Assembly (NCBI GenBank): GCA_964501785.1
Contig: CAZCUD010000021.1
Span: 1 to 56,217 of the forward strand
Length of the DNA stretch: 56,217 nt
Source: DATBSK01 sp964501785
GTDB taxonomy: Bacteria > Actinomycetota > Acidimicrobiia > IMCC26256 > PALSA-555
Direction: 5' to 3'
The stretch's first letter is position 1. Every line of letters starts with the position of its first letter. Below, in pieces: positions 44,475-52,496 of this stretch. The position numbers and the translations under genes were made by a program. Under the pieces are notes generated by a model. It did no database searches. It had not been told where the DNA came from and saw only the letters and a program-made list of their open reading frames with translations.

Positions 44475-46626
44475 TGATGAGTGGGTCCCGGGGCAGTCCG
44501 AGGATGCGCTCCCCGATCTGGTTGCGCTTGATCTCCGAGGTGCCACCCGCGATCGACATCGCGCGGTGGAAGAGCACGAGCGTGCTGCTGATCGCGCCGG
44601 GGCCGTCGGTGAAGGCGGCGTCGGGACCGCTGAGCGCGGTCAGCACGGCTGCCGACTCGTGGCCCATCTCCGACAGCACGAGCTTGGTGATCGCGCCCTC
44701 GGGGCCGGGTTCGGCGCCCGCGACCGCGCGGTGGGCGCTGCGGAGGTTGAGCACCGCCATCGCGTGCTCGGTCGCGAGGTAGGAGCCGATGCGCGCGGCC
44801 CCGCCCGCGAGCCGATCGGGGTTCGCGTCGTAGGGCGGGATGAGGCCCGTGCCCGGGAACGCCATCCCGCCCTGACCGCCGCCGATGCTCACCGACTCGT
44901 TGCCGAGCGTGGCGCGAGCGACGGTCCAGCCACCGTCGATGGGGCCGACGACGTCGTCGTCGGGCACGAACACGTCGTTGAAGAACACCTCGTTGAACTC
45001 CGCGGCGCCGCTCGTCATGCGCAAGGGGCGTACCTCGACCCCCTCGGCGTGCATGTCGATGACGACCGTGGTGATGCCCTCGTGCTTCGGGACGTCGGGG
45101 TTCGTGCGCACGGTGGCGAAGCCCATGCCCGCGACCTGGGCCTGGCTCGTCCACACCTTCTGCCCGTTGATCAGCCAGCCACCGTCGACCCGCGTCGCCC
45201 GGGTCTTGATCCCGGCGGCATCCGAGCCGGCATCGGGCTCGCTGAACAGCTGGCACCAGATGACCTCTTGCGTGAGTGCCGTGGGCACCCAGCGCTGCAC
45301 CTGGTCTTCGGTCGCGTGCTGGATCAGGGTGAGGATGACCCAGCCGGTGATGCCGTAGCCCGGACGCTTGACGCCGGCTGCCGCGAACTCCTGCTCGACG
45401 ACGAGCTGCTCGATCGCGCCGGCGTCGCGTCCCCACGGCTTCGGCCAGTGGGGCATGACGTAGCCGGTCTCGATCATGGCGTCGCGCTGCGCGACCGGGT
45501 CGAGGTCCTTGATCTCCTCGACGAACGCCTTGACCTCGTCGCGGATCGGCTCGGCCTCGGGCGGCAGCTCGATTGCCTTCTCACGTGAGGTCCCCGCGCG
45601 CGTGAGCTCGGTGACGTCGCTGGCGGCCTGCTCGGGCTCGAGCAAGGACAGGAGCACCGTCGCCCGGCGGAGGAACATGTGCGCGTCGTGCTCCCAGGTG
45701 AAGCCGATCCCGCCGTGCACCTGCATGTGGAGGTTGGCGCACAGGTCGGCGGCGGGCCCGGCGAGGGTCGCGGCGAGCGCCGCGGTGTAGGTGCGCTGGT
45801 CATCCCCCGACGACGCCGCGCGTGCTGCGTCCCACACGGCTGCGGTGCTGAGCTCCGTGGCGACGGCCATGTTGGCGCAGTGGTGCTTCACCGCCTGGTA
45901 CATCGCGATCGGGCGACCGAACTGCTCGCGAACCTTCGCGTACTCCGCGGCGGCGACGGTGCACTCGCGTGCGATGCCGACCGCCTCGGCGGAGAGGAGG
46001 AGGCGCGCGTAATCGGTGAGCGACTGCCGTGCGCCAGCGAGCACCGTCGCGCTCGCGCCGTCGAGGGTCACGCGCGCGGTGCGTCGCGTCGGGTCGAGGT
46101 TCGGCGGGACCTCGACCTCGACGCCTCCCTGGCCGACGTCGACGATCGCGACGTCGTCGCCGGCTCCGACCATGATCAGGTCGGCGAGGCCGCCGCAGAG
46201 CACCGTCCCGGCGTCGCCGGAGGCCAAGCCGTCGCGCACCGAGACGCTCCCGCCGAGACCGATGCCCGCGGCCTTCGAGCCGTCGGCGAGACCGGGCAGG
46301 AGCTCCTTCTTCGCCGCGTCGTCGCCCGCGTCCTCGAGCACCGAGCTCGCGATGACCGTCGGCACGAACGCGCCCGGCGCGAGGGCGCGCCCGAGCTCCT
46401 CGACGACCACGACGAGCTCCTCCATCCCGGCGCCGGAGCCGCCGTGCTCCTCCGAGACGTGGAGCCCGAGCCAGCCCAGGTTCGCCACGTCGTCCCAGAG
46501 CGCGGGGCGTGGCTCCTCGCCCGCCTCGAGCAGCGCCCGAGCGGCACCCCGAGCGTCGCGCGTGCGGAGCAGGTCGGCGGCCGTCTCGGCAAGGGCCTGA
46601 TGGTCTTCGGTGATGGCGATCGACAT
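44470..46626 (-). CDS. Fused two-domain acyl-CoA dehydrogenase (FadE34/ChsE3-like)
   Basis: ATG 46626 gives 718 residues holding two acyl-CoA dehydrogenase modules. Module 1 (residues 1-~345: ITEDHQALAETAADLLRTRDA, EEHGGSGAGMEELVVVVEELGRAL, REQFGRPIAMYQAVKHHCANMAV, HGGIGFTWEHDAHMFLRRA) has the shortened FadE-beta pattern; module 2 (QLFSEPDAGSDAAGIKTRATRV, GWLINGQKVWTSQAQ, SIAGGTSEIKRNQIGERILGLPRD) is a full catalytic-type domain. M. tuberculosis FadE34 (ChsE3, ~711 aa) has the same fusion and oxidises a steroid side-chain acyl-CoA, whereas most actinobacterial relatives are split into two genes (ChsE1-ChsE2). This suggests a steroid-CoA or other bulky acyl-CoA substrate. Confidence 0.9.
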   Translation of the reverse strand: MSIAITEDHQALAETAADLLRTRDARGAARALLEAGEEPRPALWDDVANLGWLGLHVSEEHGGSGAGMEELVVVVEELGRALAPGAFVPTVIASSVLEDAGDDAAKKELLPGLADGSKAAGIGLGGSVSVRDGLASGDAGTVLCGGLADLIMVGAGDDVAIVDVGQGGVEVEVPPNLDPTRRTARVTLDGASATVLAGARQSLTDYARLLLSAEAVGIARECTVAAAEYAKVREQFGRPIAMYQAVKHHCANMAVATELSTAAVWDAARAASSGDDQRTYTAALAATLAGPAADLCANLHMQVHGGIGFTWEHDAHMFLRRATVLLSLLEPEQAASDVTELTRAGTSREKAIELPPEAEPIRDEVKAFVEEIKDLDPVAQRDAMIETGYVMPHWPKPWGRDAGAIEQLVVEQEFAAAGVKRPGYGITGWVILTLIQHATEDQVQRWVPTALTQEVIWCQLFSEPDAGSDAAGIKTRATRVDGGWLINGQKVWTSQAQVAGMGFATVRTNPDVPKHEGITTVVIDMHAEGVEVRPLRMTSGAAEFNEVFFNDVFVPDDDVVGPIDGGWTVARATLGNESVSIGGGQGGMAFPGTGLIPPYDANPDRLAGGAARIGSYLATEHAMAVLNLRSAHRAVAGAEPGPEGAITKLVLSEMGHESAAVLTALSGPDAAFTDGPGAISSTLVLFHRAMSIAGGTSEIKRNQIGERILGLPRDPLIK

Positions 46627-46701
46627 GCACCTACTCTTAGCCGCTCGCTGCCGCACGGGTCGGGGGCGAGGCGCCGGAGTCGAGACGGGCGAGGGGATCG
46701 G

Positions 46702-47460
46702 GTGCAGATCGAGGGCAAGTCGGCAGTGGTGGTCGGTGGAGCGTCCGGGATGGCTCGGGCCTCGGCCGAGATGTTCGTGGCGAAGGGAGCGAGGGTCGCG
46801 ATCGTCGACCTGCCGGCCTCCGCGGGCGTGGAGGTCGCCGCGGCGTTGGGCGGGACGTTCCACCCCCTCGACGTCACCGACCACGAGGCGACCGAGCGGG
46901 TGCTCGCCGAGGCGGTCGAGGCGCTCGGCGGCCTGCACATCGCGGTCAACACCGCGGGGGGCGGCGCAGCGAAGCGGACCCTCACCAAGGAGGGGCCACA
47001 CCCACTCGACGAGTTCCAGCGAGTCGTCGACCTCAACCTGATCGCGACGTTCAACCTCAATCGGCTCCAGGCGCACCACATGTCGACGAACGAACCAGAG
47101 GACGGCGAGCGCGGCGTGATCATCGACACCGCCTCCATCGCGGCGTTCGAGGGCCAGATCGGCCAGGTGGCGTACACCGCGGCGAAGGCGGGGATCGCGG
47201 GGATGACCTTCACGATGGCGCGCGACCTCGGGAGCCTCGGGATCCGCGTCATGACGATCGCGCCGAGCCTGTTCTCGACCGGTCTCACCGAGGGGATCCC
47301 CGACGAGTTCGCCGACGTGCTGACGAAGGACGCCGCGTTCCCGAAGCGCATGGGTCGTCCGGACGAGTACGGCCGCCTCGCGGTGGCGATCGTCGAGAAC
47401 CCGATGCTCAACGGATCGACGATCCGTCTCGACGCCGGTCAGCGCTTCGCCCCCAAGTGA
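46702..47460 (+). CDS. SDR family 3-hydroxyacyl-CoA dehydrogenase-like (HSD10-like)
   Basis: GTG 46702 has GAGGGG five bases upstream; the product is 252 residues. GKSAVVVGGASGMARASAEMF (TGxxxGxG replaced by GGASGMA), VNTAGGGAAKRTLTKEGPHPLDEFQRVVDLNL, ASIAAFEGQIGQVAYTAAKAGIAGMTFTMARDLGSLGIRVMTIAPSLFSTGL and AFPKRMGRPDEYGRLAVAIVENPMLNGSTIRLDAG are the mitochondrial HSD10 (type 2 3-hydroxyacyl-CoA dehydrogenase) pattern, with the HSD10-typical segment after the ANTAG-like position. It would oxidise (S)-3-hydroxyacyl-CoA. It is divergent from the fused dehydrogenase, 75 bp apart, and a likely partner in one beta-oxidation branch. Confidence 0.9.
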   Translation: MQIEGKSAVVVGGASGMARASAEMFVAKGARVAIVDLPASAGVEVAAALGGTFHPLDVTDHEATERVLAEAVEALGGLHIAVNTAGGGAAKRTLTKEGPHPLDEFQRVVDLNLIATFNLNRLQAHHMSTNEPEDGERGVIIDTASIAAFEGQIGQVAYTAAKAGIAGMTFTMARDLGSLGIRVMTIAPSLFSTGLTEGIPDEFADVLTKDAAFPKRMGRPDEYGRLAVAIVENPMLNGSTIRLDAGQRFAPK

Positions 47461-47473
47461 CCTCTCTCGCGTG

Positions 47474-47515
47474 ATGCGTCATCTGGACCCCGCAAGGCGG
47501 GCTCCAGATGCGCAT
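47474..47515. terminator. Strong bidirectional terminator hairpin
   Basis: ATGCG(T)CATCTGGACCCCGC pairs with 47497-47515 around an AAG loop: about 19 bp with one bulged T and one mismatch. It lies between the convergent HSD10-like and DUF2889 genes and overlaps the last stop base of the latter. Confidence 0.75.
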
Positions 47516-48534
47516 CAGAGATGGCCGGTGAGCACCGGGACCTCGGCGAGGGAGCGGAGGGCGTCGTTGAGGTGCGTGCAGCAGTCGACGCCACGCAGGC
47601 GTTGCAGCACCTCCGTGCGCAGCGCGCGAGCGTCTGCGCCCTCGATCCACGACGCGTTCGGCGCGGCGGCGGGGCACTCCGGGTAGGGGAGCACCCGCGG
47701 CTCGGCGTGCACCGACACCACGAGACCCGTGCCCAGTTCGATGCGGGCGTCGACGCCGTACTCGTGGACGGCCACCTCGGTGCCGTCGGGTCGCCAGCAG
47801 CTGTCTCGGAACATCGCGTCGACGACGACCTCGCCGTCGTCGAGCCACACGTCGATGCGCCGGGCCCGACGCATCGCGATCTGCGGGTGCGCCGGGACCT
47901 CGTGCCATCCCGTCGGGTCGTCGGGGGCGACGAGGGGAGGTACATGGGCGACGTTGTGACGCTTCGCCAGGTCGACGGTGCCGTCGGGCGCGAGGGCGCT
48001 CGACCCGGGACGGAACCCGGCGCAGATGCCCTCCATCCGGCGTCGGGCAGGCGATGCGTCTCCCCGGGCCTCGGCCTCGGCGATCCGTTCGGCGGCCCGC
48101 TCCATCCAGTCGTCGGCCGACTGCGACCAGGCGAACGGTGCCACGAGGGTCGCCGCGGCCACGTCGTCGAGGAGGAGGTAGAGCGGAGTCCCGGCCTCGC
48201 GGTCGTCGGGGACGCACTCGTCGATGACGACGCGCGACCCGCCGCCGCACGTCACGCCCACGAGCCGCGTGACGGCGGGCCGCGGCGGGTCGGTGGCCAC
48301 CTCCTCGATGGTCCGGTCGACCGCGACGCCTGCGGTGACCGTGTCCTCCCGCAGCACCCGGGCTTCGCCCGTGAGCGGTGTCAGCAGGTCACGCGCCCGG
48401 CCGTCGAGTCGCAGCTGGGTCCCGAAGCCGTCGGGCCAGTGCATCAGGATCGTGCTCGTGCGCCGCACCGAGCCCGGTCGCCGCGCCGGGGTCGGCGCCG
48501 GGTCGCGCGGCGCCTGCGGGTGCGCCTCGCTCAC
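47515..48534 (-). CDS. DUF2889 family protein
   Basis: The protein has 339 residues from GTG 48534, chosen because TACTGT lies exactly six bases upstream; ATG 48555 is an alternative. RRTSTILMHWPDGFGTQLRLDGRARDLLT near the start and the C-terminal GVDCCTHLNDALRSLAEVPVLTG are the two ends of the DUF2889 pattern. HEYGVDARIELGTGLVVSVHAEPRVLPYPECPAAAPNASWIEG lies between. The family has no known reaction; in proteobacteria related proteins sit near steroid and aromatic degradation genes, and the neighbouring crotonase and HSD10-like genes are in keeping with that. No signal peptide is seen. Confidence 0.82.
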   Translation of the reverse strand: MSEAHPQAPRDPAPTPARRPGSVRRTSTILMHWPDGFGTQLRLDGRARDLLTPLTGEARVLREDTVTAGVAVDRTIEEVATDPPRPAVTRLVGVTCGGGSRVVIDECVPDDREAGTPLYLLLDDVAAATLVAPFAWSQSADDWMERAAERIAEAEARGDASPARRRMEGICAGFRPGSSALAPDGTVDLAKRHNVAHVPPLVAPDDPTGWHEVPAHPQIAMRRARRIDVWLDDGEVVVDAMFRDSCWRPDGTEVAVHEYGVDARIELGTGLVVSVHAEPRVLPYPECPAAAPNASWIEGADARALRTEVLQRLRGVDCCTHLNDALRSLAEVPVLTGHL

Positions 48535-48540
48535 GCGGCC

Positions 48541-48546
48541 ACAGTA
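48541..48546 (-). promoter_or_regulatory. Putative -10 box for the DUF2889 gene
   Basis: Minus-strand TACTGT, then six bases (GGCCGC), then GTG 48534. Confidence 0.45.
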
Positions 48547-48571
48547 CGGGCTCACCGGGTTGGGCTAAGCA

Positions 48572-49375
48572 ATGCCCATGGGACAGATCGACGTGACACG
48601 CGACGGCCACGTGATGGTCGTCACCATGAACCGCCCGAAGCGCAAGAACGCGATGACGCTCACCATGTTCGCCCTCATGGACGAGGCCTGGCACGAGCTG
48701 AGCGCCGACGACGACCTTCGCTGTGCCGTGCTGACCGGTGCGGAGGGCAACTTCTCGTCGGGGATGGACCTGCGCGCGATGGCGGGTGACGTCGACCCCG
48801 ACGGTGCGATCGACGAGCAGGCCAAGCTGGCCGAGGATCCGGGGTTCATCTACCGCGGGCTCCTCAAGACGTACCGCCCGACGAAGCCGATCATCGCCGC
48901 GGTCGAGGGGGTCGCGATCGCGGGCGGCACCGAGATCCTCCAGGGAACCGACATCCGGGTCGCGGGCGAGAGCGCGCGGTTCGGCGTGTCGGAGGCGCGC
49001 TGGTCGCTCTACCCGATGGGTGGGTCGGCCGTGCGGCTCGCGCGACAGATCCCCTACACGGTGGCGGCGGACATCCTCCTCACCGGCAAGCACGTGCACG
49101 CGCCCGAGGCGAAGGAGATCGGTCTGATCGGCCACGTCGTCCCCGACGGTGAGGCGCTCGAGCGGTCGCTGGAGATCGCGGCGACGATCGCCGCCAACGG
49201 GCCGCTCGCGGTCGAGGCGATCACGAGGACCCTGCACGAGACCCAGGGGATGACCGAGGAAGAGGCGTTCGTTCACGAGGCCGGCTACACGAGCACGATC
49301 ATGTCCTCGGAGGACGCGAAGGAGGGCCCCCGCGCGTTCGCCGAGAAGCGGACGCCGAACTTCCGGCGCCGGTAG
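48572..49375 (+). CDS. Enoyl-CoA hydratase/isomerase (crotonase family)
   Basis: The 267-residue protein (ATG 48572; ATG 48578 also possible) has VTMNRPKRKNAMTLTMFALMD, GAEGNFSSGMDLRAMAGD (oxyanion loop) and GGTEILQGTDIRVAGESARFGVSEARWSLYPMGGSAVRLARQI. The second glutamate position (GVSEARW) is kept, while the first active-site Glu is less clear. EAITRTLHETQGMTEEEAFVHEAGYTSTIMSSEDAKEGPRAFAEKRTPNF is the C-terminal helix region, typical of mycobacterial EchA proteins. It is probably a hydratase or isomerase of acyl-CoA or steroid-CoA catabolism. It lies between DUF2889 (divergent) and dinB. Confidence 0.9.
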   Translation: MPMGQIDVTRDGHVMVVTMNRPKRKNAMTLTMFALMDEAWHELSADDDLRCAVLTGAEGNFSSGMDLRAMAGDVDPDGAIDEQAKLAEDPGFIYRGLLKTYRPTKPIIAAVEGVAIAGGTEILQGTDIRVAGESARFGVSEARWSLYPMGGSAVRLARQIPYTVAADILLTGKHVHAPEAKEIGLIGHVVPDGEALERSLEIAATIAANGPLAVEAITRTLHETQGMTEEEAFVHEAGYTSTIMSSEDAKEGPRAFAEKRTPNFRRR

Positions 49376-49377
49376 GG

Positions 49378-49398
49378 CCCGCGCCCGCGCCCGCGCCC
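49378..49398 (-). other. Potential G-quadruplex upstream of dinB
   Basis: On the minus strand four GGG tracts are separated by three CGC loops, a (G3N3)3G3 motif, from the four perfect CCCGCG units at 49378-49401. It starts two bases after the crotonase stop and 22 bp before the SOS box. Confidence 0.7.
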
Positions 49399-49420
49399 GC
49401 GGCCGGCGGGGCCGGCAGGG

Positions 49421-49441
49421 CGAACACACGTTCGGTAGGCT
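49421..49441 (+). promoter_or_regulatory. LexA (SOS) box and -10 of dinB
   Basis: CGAACACACGTTCG (49421-49434) is an exact CGAAC-N4-GTTCG SOS box. One base later TAGGCT (49436-49441) forms a -10, six bases before GTG 49448, so dinB should be LexA-repressed and leaderless. Confidence 0.85.
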
Positions 49442-49447
49442 GCTCGT

Positions 49448-50650
49448 GTGATCGCCGGGGCGACGATCCTGCATGCCGACCTCGACGCGTTCTACGCGTC
49501 GGTCGAGCAGCTCCTCGATCCGGCGCTCCGTGGCCGGCCGATCGCGGTCGGGGGCAGCGTCGTCCTCGCGGCGTCGTACGAGGCGAAGGCGCACGGCGTG
49601 CAGGGCGGGATGCCGGGCTGGCGCGCCCGACGCCTGTGCCCCTCGCTCACGTTCGTCGGCGGGCACTTCTCGGAGTACCAGCGCCTCGGTGACGAGGTCA
49701 TGGACCTGCTCCACGACTTCACGCCGCTCGTCGAGCGGGTGTCGATCGACGAGGCCTTCCTCGACGTCGCGGGGGCGGTCCACCTCTTCGGTGATCCGCC
49801 CGCGATCGCCGAGCAGATCCGTGCCCGAGTCCGAGGCGAGCTCGGCCTGCCGATCTCGGTCGGCGTCGCGACGACGAAGCACCTCGCCAAGGTCGCGTCG
49901 CAGGTCGCGAAGCCCGACGGTCTCGTCGTGGTCGAGGCCGGGAAGGAGCGCGCGTTCCTCGATCCGCTGCCGGTCGAGCTGCTGTGGGGAGTGGGGCCCA
50001 AGACGCGCGCCCGCCTCGAGGGGCAGGGCATCCGCACGATCGGCGAGCTGGCGGCGACGGAGCCGGAGCGCCTCGCGTCGCTGCTCGGAACCGCGAACGG
50101 GGCGAAGATCTCCGCCCGCGCGCACAACGACGACCTCCGTCCCGTCGAAGGGCCGCGGCGCGCCCGGTCGATGGGCGCGCAGTCGGCCCTCGGTCGGCGC
50201 ATCCCCACGCCGCAGCTGCTGCGCACCGAGCTCGGCTTCCTCGCGGACCGCATCGCCACGCGCCTGCGCGCGGCCGACCGCGCGGGACGCACCGTCACCG
50301 TGCGGGTGCGACTCCGCGACCTGCGCTCGGTGACCCGGTCGGCGACCGGATCGGAGCCGATCGCGACGACGCTGGCGCTCACCGAGGCGAGCGTCGCGCT
50401 CGCCGAGAAGGCACTGGTCGATCACCCGAACGAACGGGAGATCACCCTGCTCGCGATCTCGGTGTCCAACCTCGTGGAGCACGAGGTCGTCGACGCGGGC
50501 GGCGACGAACCACACCGCGCCCTCGACGACGCGGTCGACGCGGTGCGCGAGAGGTTCGGGCGCGCTGCCGTCGGCAACGCGGCAGTGGTCTTCCGCGACG
50601 CGGCCAGGGTGCCCGATGCGTTCCGCGAGCTCGCGGAGCACGACCCTTGA
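49448..50650 (+). CDS. dinB: DNA polymerase IV (Y family)
   Basis: The 400-residue protein begins at GTG 49448. ATILHADLDAFYASVEQLLDPALRGRPIAVGG and VSIDEAFLDVAGAVHLFG contain the three catalytic acidic residues (DLD near residue 9-11, and Asp-Glu in SIDEAF). LAASYEAKAHGVQGGMPGW is the palm/fingers segment, KHLAKVASQVAKPDG the thumb region and the C-terminal HhH and little-finger parts follow (LWGVGPKTRARLEGQGIRTIGEL). It copies past DNA lesions and extends misaligned primers. The SOS box directly upstream shows that it is damage-induced. Confidence 0.96.
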   Translation: MIAGATILHADLDAFYASVEQLLDPALRGRPIAVGGSVVLAASYEAKAHGVQGGMPGWRARRLCPSLTFVGGHFSEYQRLGDEVMDLLHDFTPLVERVSIDEAFLDVAGAVHLFGDPPAIAEQIRARVRGELGLPISVGVATTKHLAKVASQVAKPDGLVVVEAGKERAFLDPLPVELLWGVGPKTRARLEGQGIRTIGELAATEPERLASLLGTANGAKISARAHNDDLRPVEGPRRARSMGAQSALGRRIPTPQLLRTELGFLADRIATRLRAADRAGRTVTVRVRLRDLRSVTRSATGSEPIATTLALTEASVALAEKALVDHPNEREITLLAISVSNLVEHEVVDAGGDEPHRALDDAVDAVRERFGRAAVGNAAVVFRDAARVPDAFRELAEHDP

Positions 50651-50672
50651 CCACGCCGTGGTGAGCGGGTCG

Positions 50673-50678
50673 TAGGGT
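50673..50678 (+). promoter_or_regulatory. Putative -10 box (TAGGGT) for the ferritin-like gene
   Basis: TAGGGT is seven bases before ATG 50686, without a Shine-Dalgarno. Confidence 0.5.
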
Positions 50679-50685
50679 GCCGGTC

Positions 50686-51531
50686 ATGGCCGACGCGTCG
50701 GTGCCGCTCGATCTCGGGCTCTCGACCGCCGTCGACCGCGGCCGCCCCACGTGGTTCGATGCCATCGAGTGGACCGCGGTCGCCGACCACCCGGTCGAGC
50801 CCGAGGCGCTCGTCGCACTCCGCTACATGTCCCTGGTCGAGGGTCACACGCCCGGCTACCTGATGCACGCGCTGATGAGCCGCATCGTGCGGGCCGACCC
50901 CGACGCGACCGACTTCCTCTCTGCGTGGGCGCACCAGGAGATGTGGCACGCGATCGCCCTCCACGCCTTTCGCGACCTGGCCCTCGGCAACGCGGTCTCG
51001 ACCCGCCACGTCGAGACCGCGGGTGAGCGCCGAGCGGCGAGCGCATGGGAGCGGTGGGGCTGGCTCGGCTCGCTCGCGGCCGACACCGCGATGGCGAGCA
51101 CGTTCGCCTCGGTGTACGGGACGATCGGCACGATGAACGAGCTGACCGCGCGCCACGCGTACGCGTCGCTGCGCGCGAGGACGTCGCATCCGGTGCTCCA
51201 GCAGATCGTCGAGGTCCTGATGCGCGAGGAGGCGCAGCACGCCGCGTGGTACCAGCGCTTCGCGACCCGGCACCTCGACGGCAACGGGATGGCGCAGTGG
51301 GTGACCCGCCAGGTGCTCACCCGCCGGCCGTCGATCGTCGGGGAGGGGTTCCGGGGACGCGCGGACGCCGACCGGCTCATCCTCTACCTGCACGAGGGCA
51401 CCCGAGGCGAGATCGCGGGCGCGGTCGATGTGGCGGTGGCGCGTCTGCCGGGGCTCGCGGGGGTCACGCCGATGCGCACGCGGATCGAGCAGGCGCGGCG
51501 GGCCCGGGTCCCGTCGCTCGCGGCGACGTGA
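50686..51531 (+). CDS. Ferritin-like diiron protein
   Basis: The 281-residue protein has carboxylate-histidine pairs that fit a four-helix diiron bundle: AHQEMWHAIALHAF (ExxH), then, after a helix containing GTMNELTARHAYASLRA, MREEAQHAAWYQRFATRHLDG (EExxH). An earlier Glu lies in YMSLVEGHTPGYL, the expected first-helix ligand. The spacing resembles stearoyl-ACP desaturase-like (acyl-ACP desaturase, ferritin-like_AB) proteins rather than rubrerythrin. It may be an oxygenase or desaturase. The start is ATG 50686, not the earlier GTG 50677. It is coupled to a GNAT gene by a GTGA overlap. Confidence 0.75.
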   Translation: MADASVPLDLGLSTAVDRGRPTWFDAIEWTAVADHPVEPEALVALRYMSLVEGHTPGYLMHALMSRIVRADPDATDFLSAWAHQEMWHAIALHAFRDLALGNAVSTRHVETAGERRAASAWERWGWLGSLAADTAMASTFASVYGTIGTMNELTARHAYASLRARTSHPVLQQIVEVLMREEAQHAAWYQRFATRHLDGNGMAQWVTRQVLTRRPSIVGEGFRGRADADRLILYLHEGTRGEIAGAVDVAVARLPGLAGVTPMRTRIEQARRARVPSLAAT

Positions 51532-52004
51532 CGAGGGCGCTGCGCGCGGCGACCCCCGGCGACGCTCCGGTCATCGCCGAGATCTGGCACGACGGCTGGC
51601 ACGAGGGCCACGTCGGCTCGGTGCCTCCCGAGCTCGTGCAGGCCCGGACGCGGGACGCGTTCCGAGCCCGCGCGCCCGGGCTCGTGCCCGCCACCGTGGT
51701 GGCCGAGGTCGACGGGTGCATCGCCGGCTTCGTCACCGTCGTCGGCGACGAGCTGGATCAGGTGTACGTCGCCGCTGCGCACCGCGGCTCGGGCATCGCC
51801 GACGTGCTGCTCGCAGACGGCGAGGCCCGGGTCGCCGCGAGCGGCCACTCGAAGGCCTGGCTCGCGGTCGTCCCGGGCAACGACCGCGCCCGCGCGTTCT
51901 ACGCACGCAACGGCTGGGTCGACGAGGGGCTGTTCGAGTACCCGGCGCCGACGGGTGACGGCTCGATCACCGTGCGGGCGCACCGCTACACGAAGCGCGT
52001 GTAG
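51528..52004 (+). CDS. GNAT family N-acetyltransferase
   Basis: The 158-residue protein starts at GTG 51528 inside the preceding stop. RAATPGDAPVIAEIWHDGWHEGHVG, GDELDQVYVAAAHRGSGIADVLLADGEARVA (the acetyl-CoA pyrophosphate loop, RGSGIA) and WLAVVPGNDRARAFYARNGWVDEGLFEY (motif B/AFYxxxGW) are GNAT landmarks. It acetylates an amine of unknown identity. The coupled ferritin-like gene may have a related role, but nothing in the sequence shows it. Confidence 0.9.
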   Translation: MTRALRAATPGDAPVIAEIWHDGWHEGHVGSVPPELVQARTRDAFRARAPGLVPATVVAEVDGCIAGFVTVVGDELDQVYVAAAHRGSGIADVLLADGEARVAASGHSKAWLAVVPGNDRARAFYARNGWVDEGLFEYPAPTGDGSITVRAHRYTKRV

Positions 52005-52496
52005 CTACGACAGCTCGCGCACGAGGTCCTCCATGCGGTCCATCGAGACCTGCATGCCGCCTTCCATCCCCGACTCGAGATGGCCGTCGCGGTGCTCCTG
52101 CGTCTCGTGCTGCACGAGGGTGGTGAGCGTGGTCACGCCGTCGACCTCGTCGAGCGTGATGATGTTCACCGCCTGCGCGTCCGGGAAGCCCTCGTACACC
52201 TCGGTCGTCACCAGGCGGTGCGGCGCGTCGATCTCGCGGTACTCGCCGTGGAACGCGACCTCCATGTCGCCCTCCATGACGACCCAGCGCCACGAGCCAC
52301 CGACGCGCAGGTCGATCTCGCAGACCTGCCACACCCCGGTCTCGAACCCCCACCAGCGCTTCACCAGCTCGGGCTCGGTCCACGTGCGCCAGATCAGTGC
52401 CGCCGGCGCGTCGAACTGCCGGGTGATCAGGATCTCGGTGTCGCTCGGCGTGGTGACGACTGCCGAGCCGTGTCGGTCCTTCGCGGTGCGCTTCAT
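52005..52496 (-). CDS. SRPBCC (AHSA1-like) domain protein
   Basis: A 163-residue AHSA1-type START-like protein: DTEILITRQFDAPAALIWRTWTEPELVKRWWGFETGVWQVCEIDLRVGGSWRWVV, then EYREIDAPHRLVTTEVYEGFPDAQAVNIITLDEVDGVTTLTTLVQHETQEHRDGHLESGMEGGMQVSMDRMEDLVREL. The fold has a large ligand cavity; Aha1-like bacterial members mostly have unknown ligands. It is coupled to the upstream ArsR gene by an ATGA overlap; an ArsR-AHSA1 pair is a widespread conserved arrangement. Its stop abuts that of the GNAT gene in the palindrome GTAGCTAC (52001-52008). Confidence 0.92.
   Translation of the reverse strand: MKRTAKDRHGSAVVTTPSDTEILITRQFDAPAALIWRTWTEPELVKRWWGFETGVWQVCEIDLRVGGSWRWVVMEGDMEVAFHGEYREIDAPHRLVTTEVYEGFPDAQAVNIITLDEVDGVTTLTTLVQHETQEHRDGHLESGMEGGMQVSMDRMEDLVRELS

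Noticed and set aside
47071..47079. An upstream start for the fused acyl-CoA dehydrogenase
   Set aside because: The extension is antisense to the HSD10-like SDR; the family N-terminus begins at MSIAITEDHQ (46626).
48389..50641. A 750-codon minus-strand open frame opposite a crotonase and dinB
   Set aside because: It overlaps two certain genes in antisense and has typical shadow composition.
52001..52008. GTAGCTAC palindrome at the GNAT/SRPBCC junction as a regulatory site
   Set aside because: It consists of the two adjacent stop codons and one base on each side, so the symmetry is largely automatic.
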